Below, in pieces: positions 44,456-55,335 of a stretch of DNA of 64,000 bases. Source of the DNA: Pegoplata infirma. Its lineage: Eukaryota; Arthropoda; Insecta; Diptera; Anthomyiidae. Both the position numbers and the translations under genes were made by a program. Position 1 is the first letter of the stretch. The number at the start of each line of letters is the position of its first letter. The notes below the pieces were generated by a model that saw only the letters and a list, made by a program, of their open reading frames with translations, had not been told where the DNA came from and made no database searches. Where the stretch lies: assembly GCA_963921195.1 (NCBI GenBank), contig OY992539.1, positions 99,518,964 through 99,582,963 of the forward strand, written 5' to 3'.

Positions 44456-45394
44456 TTTATACCCTACACCACTCTGTAGACTGAATTTTTTTTTTTTTGT
44501 CAACTTTCGATTTTCTAAGTGTCCGGGCAAATTTTTATTGTCCTAGGTCAAAAACTTATGTGGTTCAAATTTGAGGTCAATCGGATTGAATTTATTTTTG
44601 AAAAATTTTAAAAAATAAAATTAAAAAAAATATATATCTTTCAGCACATTTCATTTTTAATTTCGATGCGCTGAGCACGAATATCAAAAACATTTTAAAA
44701 TCGGTCGAACAGTTTTCGCGATATTGGTATTTGAAATTTGAAAAAATGGCGTTTTATTCCAACGTTCAAGAAATGTTTTAAAAAAAAAGTCTCAACATTT
44801 CTTTGCGTTTACCCTTTCATAAAACGTAAAACAATCTTTCATTTAAACTTAATTTGAGCAAAATCCGATCACTTTAATCCGTGGCGCCCATCGATCAAAG
44901 TTTTGGCTTTTTAGAAACTGTTTACCAAAACTATAAACTTTGATCGAAGGGCGCCATGGGTTTAAATGATCGGATTTGGCTCAAATTAGGCTTAAATGAA
45001 AGAGTGTTTCAAGCTCTATGAAACGGTTAATGTAAAGAAATTTTGAGATTTTTTTTTAAAAAATGTCTTAAACGTACGAAAAATCCGCCCTTTTGCAATC
45101 TTTTTGACAAATTTTAAATGGCGATATTTCGAAAACCGCTCAACTAATTTTTTAAATTTTTTGATATTCGTACTCAGCATGCTAAAATTATTAAAAATTA
45201 GGTATTTTTATTTTTTTATTTTCAAAAATCCAAAATTTTGGTGGAAATTTATGAAAAGTCCAAAACTTTGATGGAAGGGCGCCACGGCACTGTGGGCCAG
45301 CTTCCCTGAATTTTGGCCATAAATAGACCGCTTAACCTATATGTCAAAAAAGTATTGCATATGGGTGTTAAAGGATCGCTGATCACGATTCTGG

Positions 45395-46040
45395 AAAAAA
45401 ATTTTAAAATTCAAAATGGCGGATCCAAAATGGCGGATATGATTTTTTAATTATTTGTTTATTGTGTTTAATATAATCATTATCGATGTATTTGGGGTCG
45501 TTAATAACGAATATGAGCTCAGACTTTTAATATTCAAAATGGCGGATCCAATATGGCGACAAATTTAAATTTAAGATTTTTTATATGTTGTCTCTTTTGT
45601 CCAAAAACTTAGATTTTAATGGCTTTTCGGATGCTAAAACTGATTTTGGAATTAAAGATTTGAAATTCAAAATGGCGGATCCAATATGGCGAATATGCTT
45701 TTGTAATTCTTAGCTAATTGTTCTTAAATTAGTAATTTTTGATGTATTTAGGGTCGGTAATTACGATTATGAGCTCCAATTTTTTAAATTCAAAATGGCG
45801 GATCCAATATGGCGTCAAATAAAATATTGTGTTTTTTCTATGTTGTCTAATTTTGATAGTTTTTGGAATGCAAAATATGATTTTAGAATCAAATATTCAA
45901 AATAGCCATATCCAATATGGCGGACAATATATTTAAATTATTAATTAATGTTTCAAAATATTACTAGGAAATGATTGCGCAACACGAATACGAACTCAGA
46001 TTTTTTGAAATCAAAATAGCGGATCCAAAATTTGGAACAT
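45395..46040. repeat. ~120-bp tandem repeat with AAAATGGCGGATCCAATATGGCG
   Basis: TTCAAAATGGCGGATCCAA recurs at about 45405, 45535, 45663, 45778, 45893 (decayed) and 46008 (decayed), usually followed by TATGGCG and an AT-rich filler with GATGTATTT(A/G)GGGTCG. About six units decay to the right. Confidence 0.75.
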
Positions 46041-46313
46041 AGCTTTTTAATAAAATGTACAATGTTTTCATTTCTAAGTTTTTATAAATCCCTCTTTTTG
46101 CTTTTATCAGAAGATTTTAATAAAATATTTCTCTTTTAAATGCGTCAAAAAGTTCATATATTCAGTGGCTCATTTAAGAGAGAACTTTTTTATTTCCAAT
46201 TAGCATTTTCCATCCTAAATGTACAAATAACTTACAATTTCGTAAAAAATATTAAAAATGCTATTGTTAAAATATGCCCGCTTAAATGCGTTACCAGCTT
46301 TAATGTTTAGCAC

Positions 46314-46660
46314 TAGAGATGGACGCTGGTCCCTTGAATTACGCGTGATCGAAAATGAGCGTGATTAAAATTTTTTGTTCGTGAGTGATAAGTGAGTGAG
46401 TCATTTTTTTTCGTGAGTGATTCGTAGTGAGTGAAATTTTTTTGCGTAAGTCAAAATTATTTAATTGTATTGATTCAGTTTTTACAATTTTTTTCGTGTT
46501 TTAAATGTTTAGCGTGAGTTACGAGTGAGCGTGAGTCACACGTGAGTGGTGATTTTTTTACTCACGTAAATAGTGAGTAAGTGTGAGAAAAAAAAACGAT
46601 TCAGTAAATTATGTTTTTTTTTTCAACGTGAGTCAAAATTCACTCACGTGCCCATCACCA
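46314..46660. mobile_element. Decayed hAT-like element with CGTGAGTGA words
   Basis: TAGAGATGGACGCTGG at the left and ACGTGCCCATC at the right resemble the ends of the complete element at 56762-57291, and the interior is similarly filled with GTGAGTGA/CGTGAGTCA words. The right terminus and duplication are degraded. Confidence 0.5.
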
Positions 46661-47564
46661 CTTATCACGTCAATGTTGTCAAAGTTGGACATTTTTTATT
46701 AGAAATCAATAGAAACAAAAACATCAAAAAAAAAATGTTGAAGGTCCACTTTACGGCATTTCTAAACGTCATATTTTGGTTTATTGCCTCTAGATCAAAA
46801 GTTTATGAAAGGTCGCACAGGGTCGCAAAAATGTGAATAGAATACATTGTCAGAGACAGATCGTTATTCGAGGTTTGTCAATATCGTTTGGACTTTTTTG
46901 GGCTTTGGTGTTAAAAAAAGGCGGATTTCAACATAAGTATGAATTTCCATAATTTATTTAAAAAAAATAAGCGTATACCATACTTTTTGGCAGTTTATCT
47001 CATGTGTTGAACAAACAGGTATGTCTTTAGGAGAACTTCGCCAAAAATTTGAAAAAATATTGTGTCGAAGTACAAAAAAAATTATTTGTTTCATAAATAA
47101 AAAATATAAAAAAAATCTCAAACTTTGACTTTAACCTCATGCAAAAAAAAGCTTTGAGCTATAATAAAAAGATATTAAAGGTGAACAAAATTCAAGATGT
47201 CGACATTCCGAAAAAATATTTTTAAATATGTGTTGCCTTACAGACCTTATTGGCAAAAAAATGGAAATTCTGGCCCACAGTGCACGGGTTAAAATTATCG
47301 AATTTGACTCAAATTTGTTTTAAATGAAATATTGTCTTAAAAGGGTAGGCGGAATGAAATTTTGAGACTTTTTTTAAAAAATCTTTGAACATACCCGGTG
47401 AAATATGTTAGTATATGGCAACATATACGAGGATATATGGCTATATATATGCTTTGTTTGCTGATTAAAAAAAATATTTTTGTTTAAATTTTAGCAGATT
47501 ATTTTGAAATTACAAAAAAAAATTGTTGGCATTTTCTTAAATTTTTGTCGAATTTAAACGATTA

Positions 47565-47697
47565 AGGGTGGATTACTTAATGAAAAGTTAGCTGCTAACT
47601 GCCGATTTAACGGAGCCGTATGTCAAAATCTGTATGAAAAAGTTAAATTTAACGGAGAGTTATTTTATAACGGAGCATTGAGTAATCCAGCCTAAAT
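47565..47697. mobile_element. ~130-bp MITE-like palindrome
   Basis: TTAAGGGTGGATTACTTAAT at the left and GAGTAATCCAGCCTAAA at the right are imperfect inverted ends, with AACGGAG repeated three times inside (47610, 47655, 47674). The flanking duplication is not clear. Confidence 0.5.
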
Positions 47698-48800
47698 CTA
47701 AAAATTGTTCAAATGTGAAAAAATCATCTGACTATTTTTATAATTTTACAGAAATTGTTCTGTTTGTAAGAAAATGTTTTTGAAAAAATTTTATTAAACA
47801 AAAATTTTAAAGTTTATTGCAGAACTTCTCTTCTTTTATAACAGTTTTTAACAAAAAAAAAAGTATTTTTTACTTAAATAAAATACAATTTCGATGTTCA
47901 GGCTGTTTATCTGAAATAAGAAGGTTTTTAATTTAAATCAGCAGATTTAGGTGCGGTCTTGGCAGATTTTTCTGCAGTATCTACCTGGTTTATCCAGACA
48001 AACTTTATTTAGCAAACCGCGTCAGCTAAAAGCAGCAGATTTCTTAAATGGCTCAAAATGCAGATATTTTTGCTGAATGAACTGAGACATCTTAAAAATA
48101 CGTAAAAAATATGTATTTGTTGAATTACAATATTGCGAGAATATTTTAATTAAATTCTGAGATAGTTAACGGTATTAAATACACCAATATAATTATATGT
48201 TGAAAATACACTAAATTTATAAATTTTTTTAATTTTATTAAATAATTTTTCCTTTTTCACGTGTTTTAACAAATTTGTGACTATTTACCATTTTGGATAA
48301 ATTTTATTCATAATACCGGTAAGTACCGGTATCTTCGTTTCGGTAACGGATAACCTTTACTTAAATAATCGAAAACACCGTTACCTTTACCGTTATCGAT
48401 ATAAAAAAATATGTAATACCAATACCGTTACCAATACCGTTATTTGTTTCGGTTGCCAACCCTGTTTTTTTTAAATTAATTCACTAAAAATTTAATTACA
48501 CTAGTTTACAACCAAACTTCGCACTAACCGCAACAATTTTTTTCGTATGTAATATTGACCGCTAAACTGAAATATATCATCGAAAAATTTTTTTACCGAT
48601 AAGTTTTTTTTAATCAATTTTTAAACGATTCTTATAGGTTTTTTTTCACAAATTTTCTTATATCTTGAGTTATGTACCTCCGATCTACTCGCGATAAGAA
48701 ACAAATTAAAGTTAATCGAATTTCCAACAAATCCTACACACATTATTTTTCCATCATATCATAAGTTTACTCGCGAAAGACAAGCATTTGCTTTTTGTAG
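47698..48800. other. AT-rich sequence with one hAT-like end (48315-48465)
   Basis: 48315-48465 ends in GGTTGCCAACCCTG, i.e. an inverted CAGGGTTGGCAACC hAT-type terminus, preceded by many ACCGTTA/ACCGGTA words. Its left end is missing. The rest shows nothing recognisable. Confidence 0.4.
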
Positions 48801-49580
48801 GTATTTAATCAAGACCTGTTGACAATCTCTAAGTGGGGTCTTGTAAATAGGGTCAAGTTTAATGCACGTAAGACCCAATGTTGTATGTTGACTCACAGAA
48901 ATGTGGAACCAACAGCGTCATCTGTACATATGGGTGGTATTGGTATTGAGGAATCAGACACTCTTGATGTTCTGGGCATGAAAATTCAGTGTGATGTCCG
49001 TTGGAATAAGCACATTTTTCAAGTGTCGAAAGAAGCATTCAAGTGTCTCGGTTTTTTAAACCGGTGTAAGAAATACTTCACCTCATCCGATCTCCTTACT
49101 ATTTATACCACCTACATTCGACCGAAGATGGAATACAACTCCCATATATGGGCAGGGGCTTCAAAGTCTATTTTGGAGCTCTTGGACCGTGTGCAAAGGA
49201 GGGCGTTGATGCTTATCAATGACACTAGGGTATCCAACTCTATTGACTCAGTGGAGCATCGTCGGAATGTGGGTTGTGTGACTCTGTTCTATCGATATTA
49301 CCATGGAAAGTGTTCTGCTGAGATAAGTGAACTTATCCCTAGAGCCCGAGTTTTTGTTCGAAACACTCGGCTGTCTAGTAGATCACATCCGTTTGTTGTC
49401 GATTGTCCAGTTGATCGCACAGCGCATTACAGAGAAGGTTCGTTTATCAGTCGAACTAGCCGTATGTGGAATAATCTCCCCGCAGAGGTCTTTCCAGTTT
49501 CTTTCAATGTAGATAAATTCAAGTCAAATATGCACAAACACTACTCCCTCTTTCCTCCTCCTCATAACCTATTTTCCTAA
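48801..49580 (+). CDS. C-terminal part of a LINE reverse transcriptase ORF2 (5'-truncated)
   Basis: An open frame runs from just after a TAG at 48798-48800 to the TAA at 49578-49580. It starts FNQDLLTISKWGLVNRVKFN, which is the segment following the YADD box of jockey/CR1-type reverse transcriptases, then ARKTQCCMLTHR. Later landmarks are LDVLGMKIQCDVRWNKHI, YIRPKMEYNSHIWAG, LLDRVQRRALMLI and SRTSRMWNNLPAEVFP, all typical of the thumb and C-terminal region of this group. No ATG near the start, no fingers/palm domain and no endonuclease are present: the copy is 5'-truncated in the usual LINE manner. The frame has no stop or shift over 259 codons, so the insertion is young. The clade (jockey versus CR1/R1-like) is not certain from this part alone. 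Confidence 0.85.
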   Translation, partial: VFNQDLLTISKWGLVNRVKFNARKTQCCMLTHRNVEPTASSVHMGGIGIEESDTLDVLGMKIQCDVRWNKHIFQVSKEAFKCLGFLNRCKKYFTSSDLLTIYTTYIRPKMEYNSHIWAGASKSILELLDRVQRRALMLINDTRVSNSIDSVEHRRNVGCVTLFYRYYHGKCSAEISELIPRARVFVRNTRLSSRSHPFVVDCPVDRTAHYREGSFISRTSRMWNNLPAEVFPVSFNVDKFKSNMHKHYSLFPPPHNLFS

Positions 49581-49650
49581 TATCAACACAATGCATTGCA
49601 TTAGTAGGGGCATCCCCTGAGTGTTGGTTCATCGTAAAAAAAAAAAAAAA
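48801..49650 (+). mobile_element. 5'-truncated non-LTR retrotransposon insertion with poly(A)
   Basis: Besides the open frame it has a short 3'UTR (TATCAACACAATGCATTGCA..GGGGCATCCCC) and an A-run at 49636-49650 as the tail. The 5' break lies at about 48795-48805. A target duplication was not recognisable beyond TAT-rich sequence. Confidence 0.8.
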
Positions 49651-50381
49651 TATATTTGCAATCCATGTGCAAGATTAACCATAAGAGACAACAACTTCTG
49701 CATAAGTTCATTGTAAACTATTGACATTCCTTGACTTGTTTAAAAATATTGCAAGTTGCTGATTTTTTTTTTTTTTATGAAAATTATTAACAAAATTTTT
49801 TATAAGATTTTTTTTTTTGCAATTGCCATAAATGTCATTGTTTGCATGCGTTCATAACCGGCTGTAATTTAAATTCAAATACCGTTTGTTACTGAGCGCT
49901 TTGTACTTTTTTTAATGAGATTTTCATGTATATTTATTTTATATTACTATAATTATGGGAATAACAAGCATATAATTTAAATTATGTCATTATAATAATT
50001 TACAAGACCTAAATTTTTTTTGCAAAAAAAAAAACTTTTTTGGGTTATTGGGATGAATTGTTATTGCAATTTTTAATCATTAATTCTCTAAAGGTGAATT
50101 TTTTGATGCGTTTTTAGTTAATGATTTTAATGGAAATAGTTTAATGGTTAAAAATTATAAAAAATGATTAAAACTATTCTCATTTTCAATAATTAGCTGG
50201 TGGTCTTAAACACTTCACAGCTCAAGTAAAAGTTAAATAATTACTTAAAAATTCCCATAAACTTAATCCATTATTATTTGTTTATAAAACGTGTATATTA
50301 TATTTTTCATAAACAAAAAGTGAAGGGAACACTAAAATCTTTCATGCCGTTAGTTAAAAGAATAAAGCAAAAAAAAAAAAA
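49651..50381. other. AT-rich sequence, nothing recognised
   Basis: No credible frame, RNA gene or terminal repeat in about 730 bp. Confidence 0.5.
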
Positions 50382-50389
50382 TTGTACAC

Positions 50390-50569
50390 TAGGGTGGGTC
50401 GTTTTACCACTTTTTCTTTGGATCGAAACTCTATGCCCGTCATTAGTTGTCTTCCCATATGGGCATTACAGGTGTAATTTTTTTTTGAAAATCAGTTGAT
50501 AGCTTCTGCTCGCAGAATGTGCCCCAAGTTTAAAAATTTCAGCTAAATATTGGAAAACGATCCACTCTA
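50390..50569. mobile_element. 180-bp hAT-like MITE, TAGGGTGGGTCGTTTT ends
   Basis: TAGGGTGGGTCGTTTTACC at the left; right end, inverted, TAGAGTGGATCGTTTTCC. The flanks are an exact 8-bp duplication TTGTACAC (50382-50389, 50570-50577). The ends resemble those of 53843-55908 (TAGGGCGGGTCGATTT), so both may use one transposase. Confidence 0.8.
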
Positions 50570-50577
50570 TTGTACAC

Positions 50578-51216
50578 AAAGTATTAACTTTATGCAAATG
50601 AAATATTTCCGCTTCTAAACAACCCAGTTTTTTTTTGTTGAACATAAAAAAACAAAGTAAACAAAAACACAAGACCCTTTATGACACAGTTTTCATAAAC
50701 TGAAAATATTTTATTACAAGATATTGGATTACCGATTAACATGTTAAGAAAATACTGAACAAGTACTTCTTAAAGGTATAATGAATGACGTTTTAGTGTT
50801 ACACAGCTCAATACATTTAAGGAATAAACGGAAATTATAACTTCCCATTTAAAACAAGTAAGTATGCTAAATTTATGTTTACATTAGGTTGACACTTAAT
50901 TAATTTCAAAATTTCTATTTTATTTCTATTTTTTTTTTTTGACACTCAAAATATTTTGTAGGCAAAAACAAATTAAAAACACATTTGAAACAAGTAACAC
51001 AACATTTAAAAAACCATTCCTGTAATTATTCATTTGTTTTAACAAACATCAGAATTTATTTTTTATTATTAATAAAAAAATTTTAAATAAATAACATTAA
51101 ACATTAAAAAATAACTTCCCTTTAATTTTTTTTTACCAACAAATTCGAATAAAATAACCTACGAAAACTTTAAAAATTAATGATTGTTGTGTTATTTTTC
51201 CAACAAGTTAAAAAAA
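50578..51216. other. AT-rich sequence, nothing recognised
   Basis: No gene or repeat terminus is identified. The open frame on the minus strand at 50466-50672 is low-complexity and overlaps the MITE. Confidence 0.5.
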
Positions 51217-51592
51217 AAACAATTAAGAAAGTTATAGTCGGTCAAGACCGACTATATGATACCCAACACCAGTGTTTTTCGGAAAATTGGTCACAAGTCC
51301 AAACATGGACTGATTGTATCTGTCTTTTGTTAGATCTTTATTTAGTGTAGAAAACACATACAGATGAAATTTTAGTGGAATTGGTTTATTTTTTTGTCAA
51401 TATACCCATTTAACTGAATATCGGTCGAAATTTTTATGAGGGGGACTTACAAGGGAAGTCTTTTTGTAGAGCAGAAAAAATAAAGAGACACGTATTTTTT
51501 TTTAGCGGCCCAAATTCATATTTAGGGGGTAAAAAGGAGGGGGGAAACAAGGCCATTTTTCAGTTTTTTTCGTTTATCTCCTACTAGCTTAC

Positions 51593-53842
51593 CATCCCGG
51601 TACTTCGTTACCGGTTGCATTGAATACCGTATAATAGGAGGATCAGAATTGCTCTACCGATTTCAAGAAAATTCCCCTACGTAGTCTTTGTTTTATTTAC
51701 TTGTGCACGTTTAAGTCTTTTATAGAAAAATATTTTAATTAAAAATTTAAACAGTAAAATTTTAATAATTTTCAAGCCCTAATATTGGGATTTTGGATTT
51801 GGAGTGAATAAATATTTCAGTGAATAAAGAAATTGTAATAAAAATGTGTGTGAGTGAAAAAACATACAGAGAGAAAAAAATTTGTGTAAAAAGTATCATT
51901 CCATATTATTCCCTGCTCTATTCCATTTCGTTCCCCGTCCTAAAAGTTTAAATTTTGAAATACGTCCTTCTCTTGGGTGTTATTTCTGGGGCTTTGAGTT
52001 TAATAGTTAGATAGGTAACAATAACCATTTGCCCCCTTTTCCCTTAAAATTAAATTTTCCAAAAACTGTTTTTTTTTTGTGCTAGTTGATCCTTTATTTA
52101 AAATATCAAGTTTTTGAACTAATATTTCAAGAAATATAAGAATAATCAAAATATACACTTTTTCATTATTTTAAGAACAAAAAAAAATGTACCAAAAGCA
52201 CACTTTCTTACCCCCGTTACAAACGGAATTTCGAAAAAGAACCTCTTACAGAATGTTTGTTTCTTCACCGAAGCTTCCTCTTCCATATTTCAATTTTCTA
52301 GGATCATTATTTTAGCAAATATTTAAAGTACAAAGAGGATTTTACATTCCTAATTATAAGTTTCTCGTCAAAAATATACGTCAAAAAATATCAAAGGTAC
52401 CGAAAATACACTTTTTTAGCCTGTTTACCCCACTAAGAAGCGGAAAAACGCATTTCTCACAGAATGTTTTTTTTACCGAATTTGCCTACATTACAAATTT
52501 TAAGATTCTAGGAAATATAAAAAGTTTCTATAAATATAATTTTAGGAAATGAAAAAGTATCAAAAATTGTACTTCCGTTACTTTTAATAAAGGGTACTTT
52601 TAATGAAATGTACTTTTTATAAAAGGTACTTTTTATAAAAGGTACTTTTTATAAAAGGTACTTTTTATAAAAGGTACTTTTTATAAAAGGTACTTTTTAT
52701 AAAATGTACTTTTTATAAAAGGTACTTTTTATAAAAGGTACTTTTTATAAAAGGTACTTTTTATAAAAGGTACTTTTTATAAAGGTACTTTTTATAAAAG
52801 GTACTTTTTATAAAAAGTACTTTTTATAAAAAGTAATTTTTATAAAAGGTACTTTTTATAAAAGGTACTTTTTATAAAAGGTACTTTTTATAAAAGGTAC
52901 TTTTTATAAAAGGTACTTTTTATAAAAGGTACTTTTTATAAAAGGTACTTTTTATAAAAGGTACTTTTTATAAAAGGTACTTTTTATAAAAGGTACTTTT
53001 TATAAAAGGTACTTTTTATAAAAGGTACTTTTTATAAAAGGTACTTTTTATAAAAGGTACTTATTAAAAAGGTACTTTTTATAAACGGTTCAGAATTTTC
53101 AGAAAGTACTTATTCCAGAATGTTTTATTTCACTAAAGGATCCTACATTTCAAATTTGAAGTTTGACTGACCATTATTTCAGTATATAAAAAATGTACCA
53201 AAAGTACACTTTTTTACCCATTTTACCCCCGTCGAATCAACATTCGCAAAAACCCAGACTTAGTGAATCTTTTTTCCGGGAGGTGAACCTACATTGCAAA
53301 TTTCAAGTTTCTAGTACTATTATTTAAGGATATATAAAAGGTTCCAAAAGTACAGTTTTTTACCCTTTTTACCCCCTAAGAATCAACATTGGCAAAAGTC
53401 CAGCCTAACTGGATCTATATTCCAGGATGTGAACATACAAACGAAACTTCAAGTCTCTATGACCATTATTTCAGGAGATATAAAAAGTACCAAAAGTACA
53501 GTTTTTTACCCTTTTTACCCCCTTAGAATCAACACTGGAAAAAATCCGGCCTTAGTGTATCTATGTTCCGGGAGGTGAACATACAGTCCAAATTTCAGGT
53601 CTCTATGACCATTATTTCAGGAGATATAAAAAGTACCAAAAGTACAGTTTTTTACCCTTTTTACCCCCTTAGAATCAACACTGGCAAAAATCCAGCCTTA
53701 GTGGATCTATATTCCGGGAGGTGAACCTACAGTCCAAATTTCAAGTCTCTAGCTTCAGCGGTTTGGGCTGGGCTGGGCGATGATGAATCAGTCAATAAGT
53801 CAGTCAGTCAGTCAGTCACATTACTCTTTTATATATATAGAT
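51593..53842. mobile_element. Dispersed element 'CTAGCTTACC...TCAGTCAGTCAG...TTTATATATATAGAT'
   Basis: It starts CTAGCTTACCATCCCGGTAC TTCGTTACCGG and ends with a TCAGTCAGTCAGTCAGTCA run and TTTTATATATATAGAT. This start/end pair is common in insect genomes as a non-coding dispersed repeat; I do not assign a superfamily. The interior consists of ~150-bp units (TTTTTACCC..CCCTTAGAATCAACA..CC(A/G)GCCTTAGTG..CTATGACCATTATTTCAGGA) at 52190, 52430, 53205, 53370, 53515 and 53655, interrupted by the 16-bp array at 52595-53090. Confidence 0.6.
52595..53090. repeat. 16-bp minisatellite TACTTTTTATAAAAGG, about 31 copies
   Basis: The unit TACTTTTTATAAAAGG repeats without interruption, with a few 15-bp or single-base variants (near 52700, 52785, 52815, 53065). 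Each unit contains TATAAAAG, a perfect TATA-box match. The array appears to have grown from one such word in the surrounding CTAG element (AAAAAGTACCAAAAGTAC occurs in its units). Confidence 0.9.
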
Positions 53843-54611
53843 TAGGGCGGGTCGATTTGTATGGATCGAAAAAAACTGAAAAATCGTATAGCAAAAACAA
53901 AATCTACAAGAAATTCTAAGAAACTTTTCCGAAGAAACCACTGGTCTAAAATCAAACCCTATACCGCGCCTAACGACATGAAAATCCGTCCGTCCGTCTG
54001 TCTTTCTGTCTGTGTAAAACACGCTAACTTTCAAATGTTAGCGAAAGAATGAAAAATATGTACGGCAAGCTCCTGAAGCGTGGCGTATATATTTGGTATA
54101 CTTCCGGTCAGATTAATACTAAATTTCAGCAAAATCTGTACAGTGGTTCATAAGTTATTAGCAAAATGGGGAATTTCAGATCGGTTTTAACCCGAACTCC
54201 CGTGTTGAAAAAAACGGTAAACACGCTTTGAAAAGGAATGGTAACAAAAAAAAAATTTTAGAAACTATTTTTGTCACTCAAAAAAACTAAAAAAAAAAAA
54301 ATATTACACTCAAAAAAAAAAATTACACTCAAAAAAATTTACACTCGAATTTTTTTTTTTTTACAAAAATTAAAAAAAAAAAAATTTTTACTCAAAATAA
54401 ATCAAATACTGATGTAAAAAAAATATTCAGTTATCAAAAATTTTTATCGAACACAGCTTTTTTCCTCTCCGATATGCAACTCCAATTTCATCAAACAAAA
54501 GTATCTGTGTTTTATTTTTTTTTGACGAAATATCATTATGATCCTCAATTACATACTTTTATTTACTAAGAAAAATCCGCTGCGCCAGCTTCCCTTTGTA
54601 ATTAACATACA

Positions 54612-54682
54612 AACCTTTGGAAGGAATCGAACCCACAACCCCTGCACTTACTTTCAGAGTATCACGCTACATGTTAATATAA
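54612..54682 (-). repeat. tRNA-like (SINE-type) segment with B box
   Basis: On the minus strand it reads CATGTAGCGTGATACTCTGA, then AAGTAAGTGCAGGGGTTGTG, then GGTTCGATTCCTTCC. GGTTCGATTCC is a perfect RNA polymerase III B box and TAGCGTGATA a weak A box, about 35 bp apart. No complete cloverleaf is apparent, so a tRNA-derived SINE piece is more likely than a tRNA gene. Confidence 0.45.
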
Positions 54683-54813
54683 TGCAACCCAATATATGGA
54701 GTAAAATTATCATGGATTAATGATAAAAGCAGCGATTTATTGTTAAAATTTCTTATTATAATTTTTCGTCTGTGGCGTTTTCATTACAAATCAATCTAAT
54801 TATTTAAAACTTC

Positions 54814-55335
54814 TAGAGTCCGACCGAATATTCGGTTTCGGTCGCGGTTTCGGTCGAATAATGGGGTTTCGGCCACTATTCGGTATTCGGCAAAATTTTG
54901 GCGAATATTAGCCGAAACCGAAACTTTTTGGTATTTTAAAAAATATGTAAAAAAGTCGCTGAATTTTTTGATTTCGTATTTTATTACACTTGATTCAGTT
55001 CAATTGAAGAAAATGTTACAAGTTTATGCAATAAATGTAAAACTGTTTCAGTTCAAAAATTATTTTCTCCTAATCTTCAAACGAAATATAAATTTTTTTT
55101 TAAGTTTTTTAAAAAACATATTTTTTTTTTTTCAAAAATACAACATTCCTATGGTTTAAAAGCATTATATGCTGTATATTTATCTTTAACAACTTTTTAA
55201 TAATTTTATTCATGCCAGGCGGTAATTTTTTTTAAGTTTCGGTTTCGGTTCGGTTTCGGCCGAATATTACTTTATCGGCCGAATATTCGGTTCGGCTTCG
55301 GTTCGGCCTCGAAAACTGGTTTCGGTCGGACTCTA
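54814..55335. mobile_element. 522-bp hAT-like MITE with TTCGG(T/C)CGAA words
   Basis: TAGAGTCCGACCGAA at the left and TTTCGGTCGGACTCTA at the right. The flanks AAAACTTC (54806-54813) and ATAACTTC (55336-55343) are an 8-bp duplication with one change. Subterminal regions are packed with GGTTTCGG, CGAATATTCGG and GGCCGAA words, the middle is AT-rich. The subterminal words are probably transposase-binding repeats (inference). Confidence 0.8.

Larger units (their letters stand above)
45288..47282. mobile_element. Transib-like element, CACTGTGGGCCAG ends, 5-bp duplication
   Basis: CACTGTGGGCCAG at the left and CTGGCCCACAGTG at the right are perfect 13-bp inverted repeats flanked by the exact 5-bp duplication CACGG (45283-45287, 47283-47287). 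The repeat-R copies (for example GGCGCCACGGGTT at 30008) show the empty site. The 2.0-kb interior has no transposase frame; it holds a tandem repeat (45395-46040) and a decayed hAT-like piece (46314-46660). CAC(A/T)GTG ends plus a 5-bp GC-rich duplication fit Transib. Confidence 0.65.
44456..47400. repeat. Repeat R copy (inverted pair) split by a Transib-like element
   Basis: 44490-44930 reads repeat R on the minus strand and 44935-45287 on the plus strand, meeting at AAAACTATAAACTTTGATCG. The plus arm breaks at GGGCGCCACGG (45287) and resumes at CACGGGTTAAAATTATCGAA (47283), exactly where the family sequence GGCGCCACGGGTTAAA predicts. It therefore gives an unoccupied-site check for the insertion at 45288. 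Confidence 0.65.

Noticed and set aside
52595..53090. CRISPR-like array of short regular repeats
   Set aside because: The units are contiguous 16-bp words without unique spacers, in a eukaryotic genome: a minisatellite.
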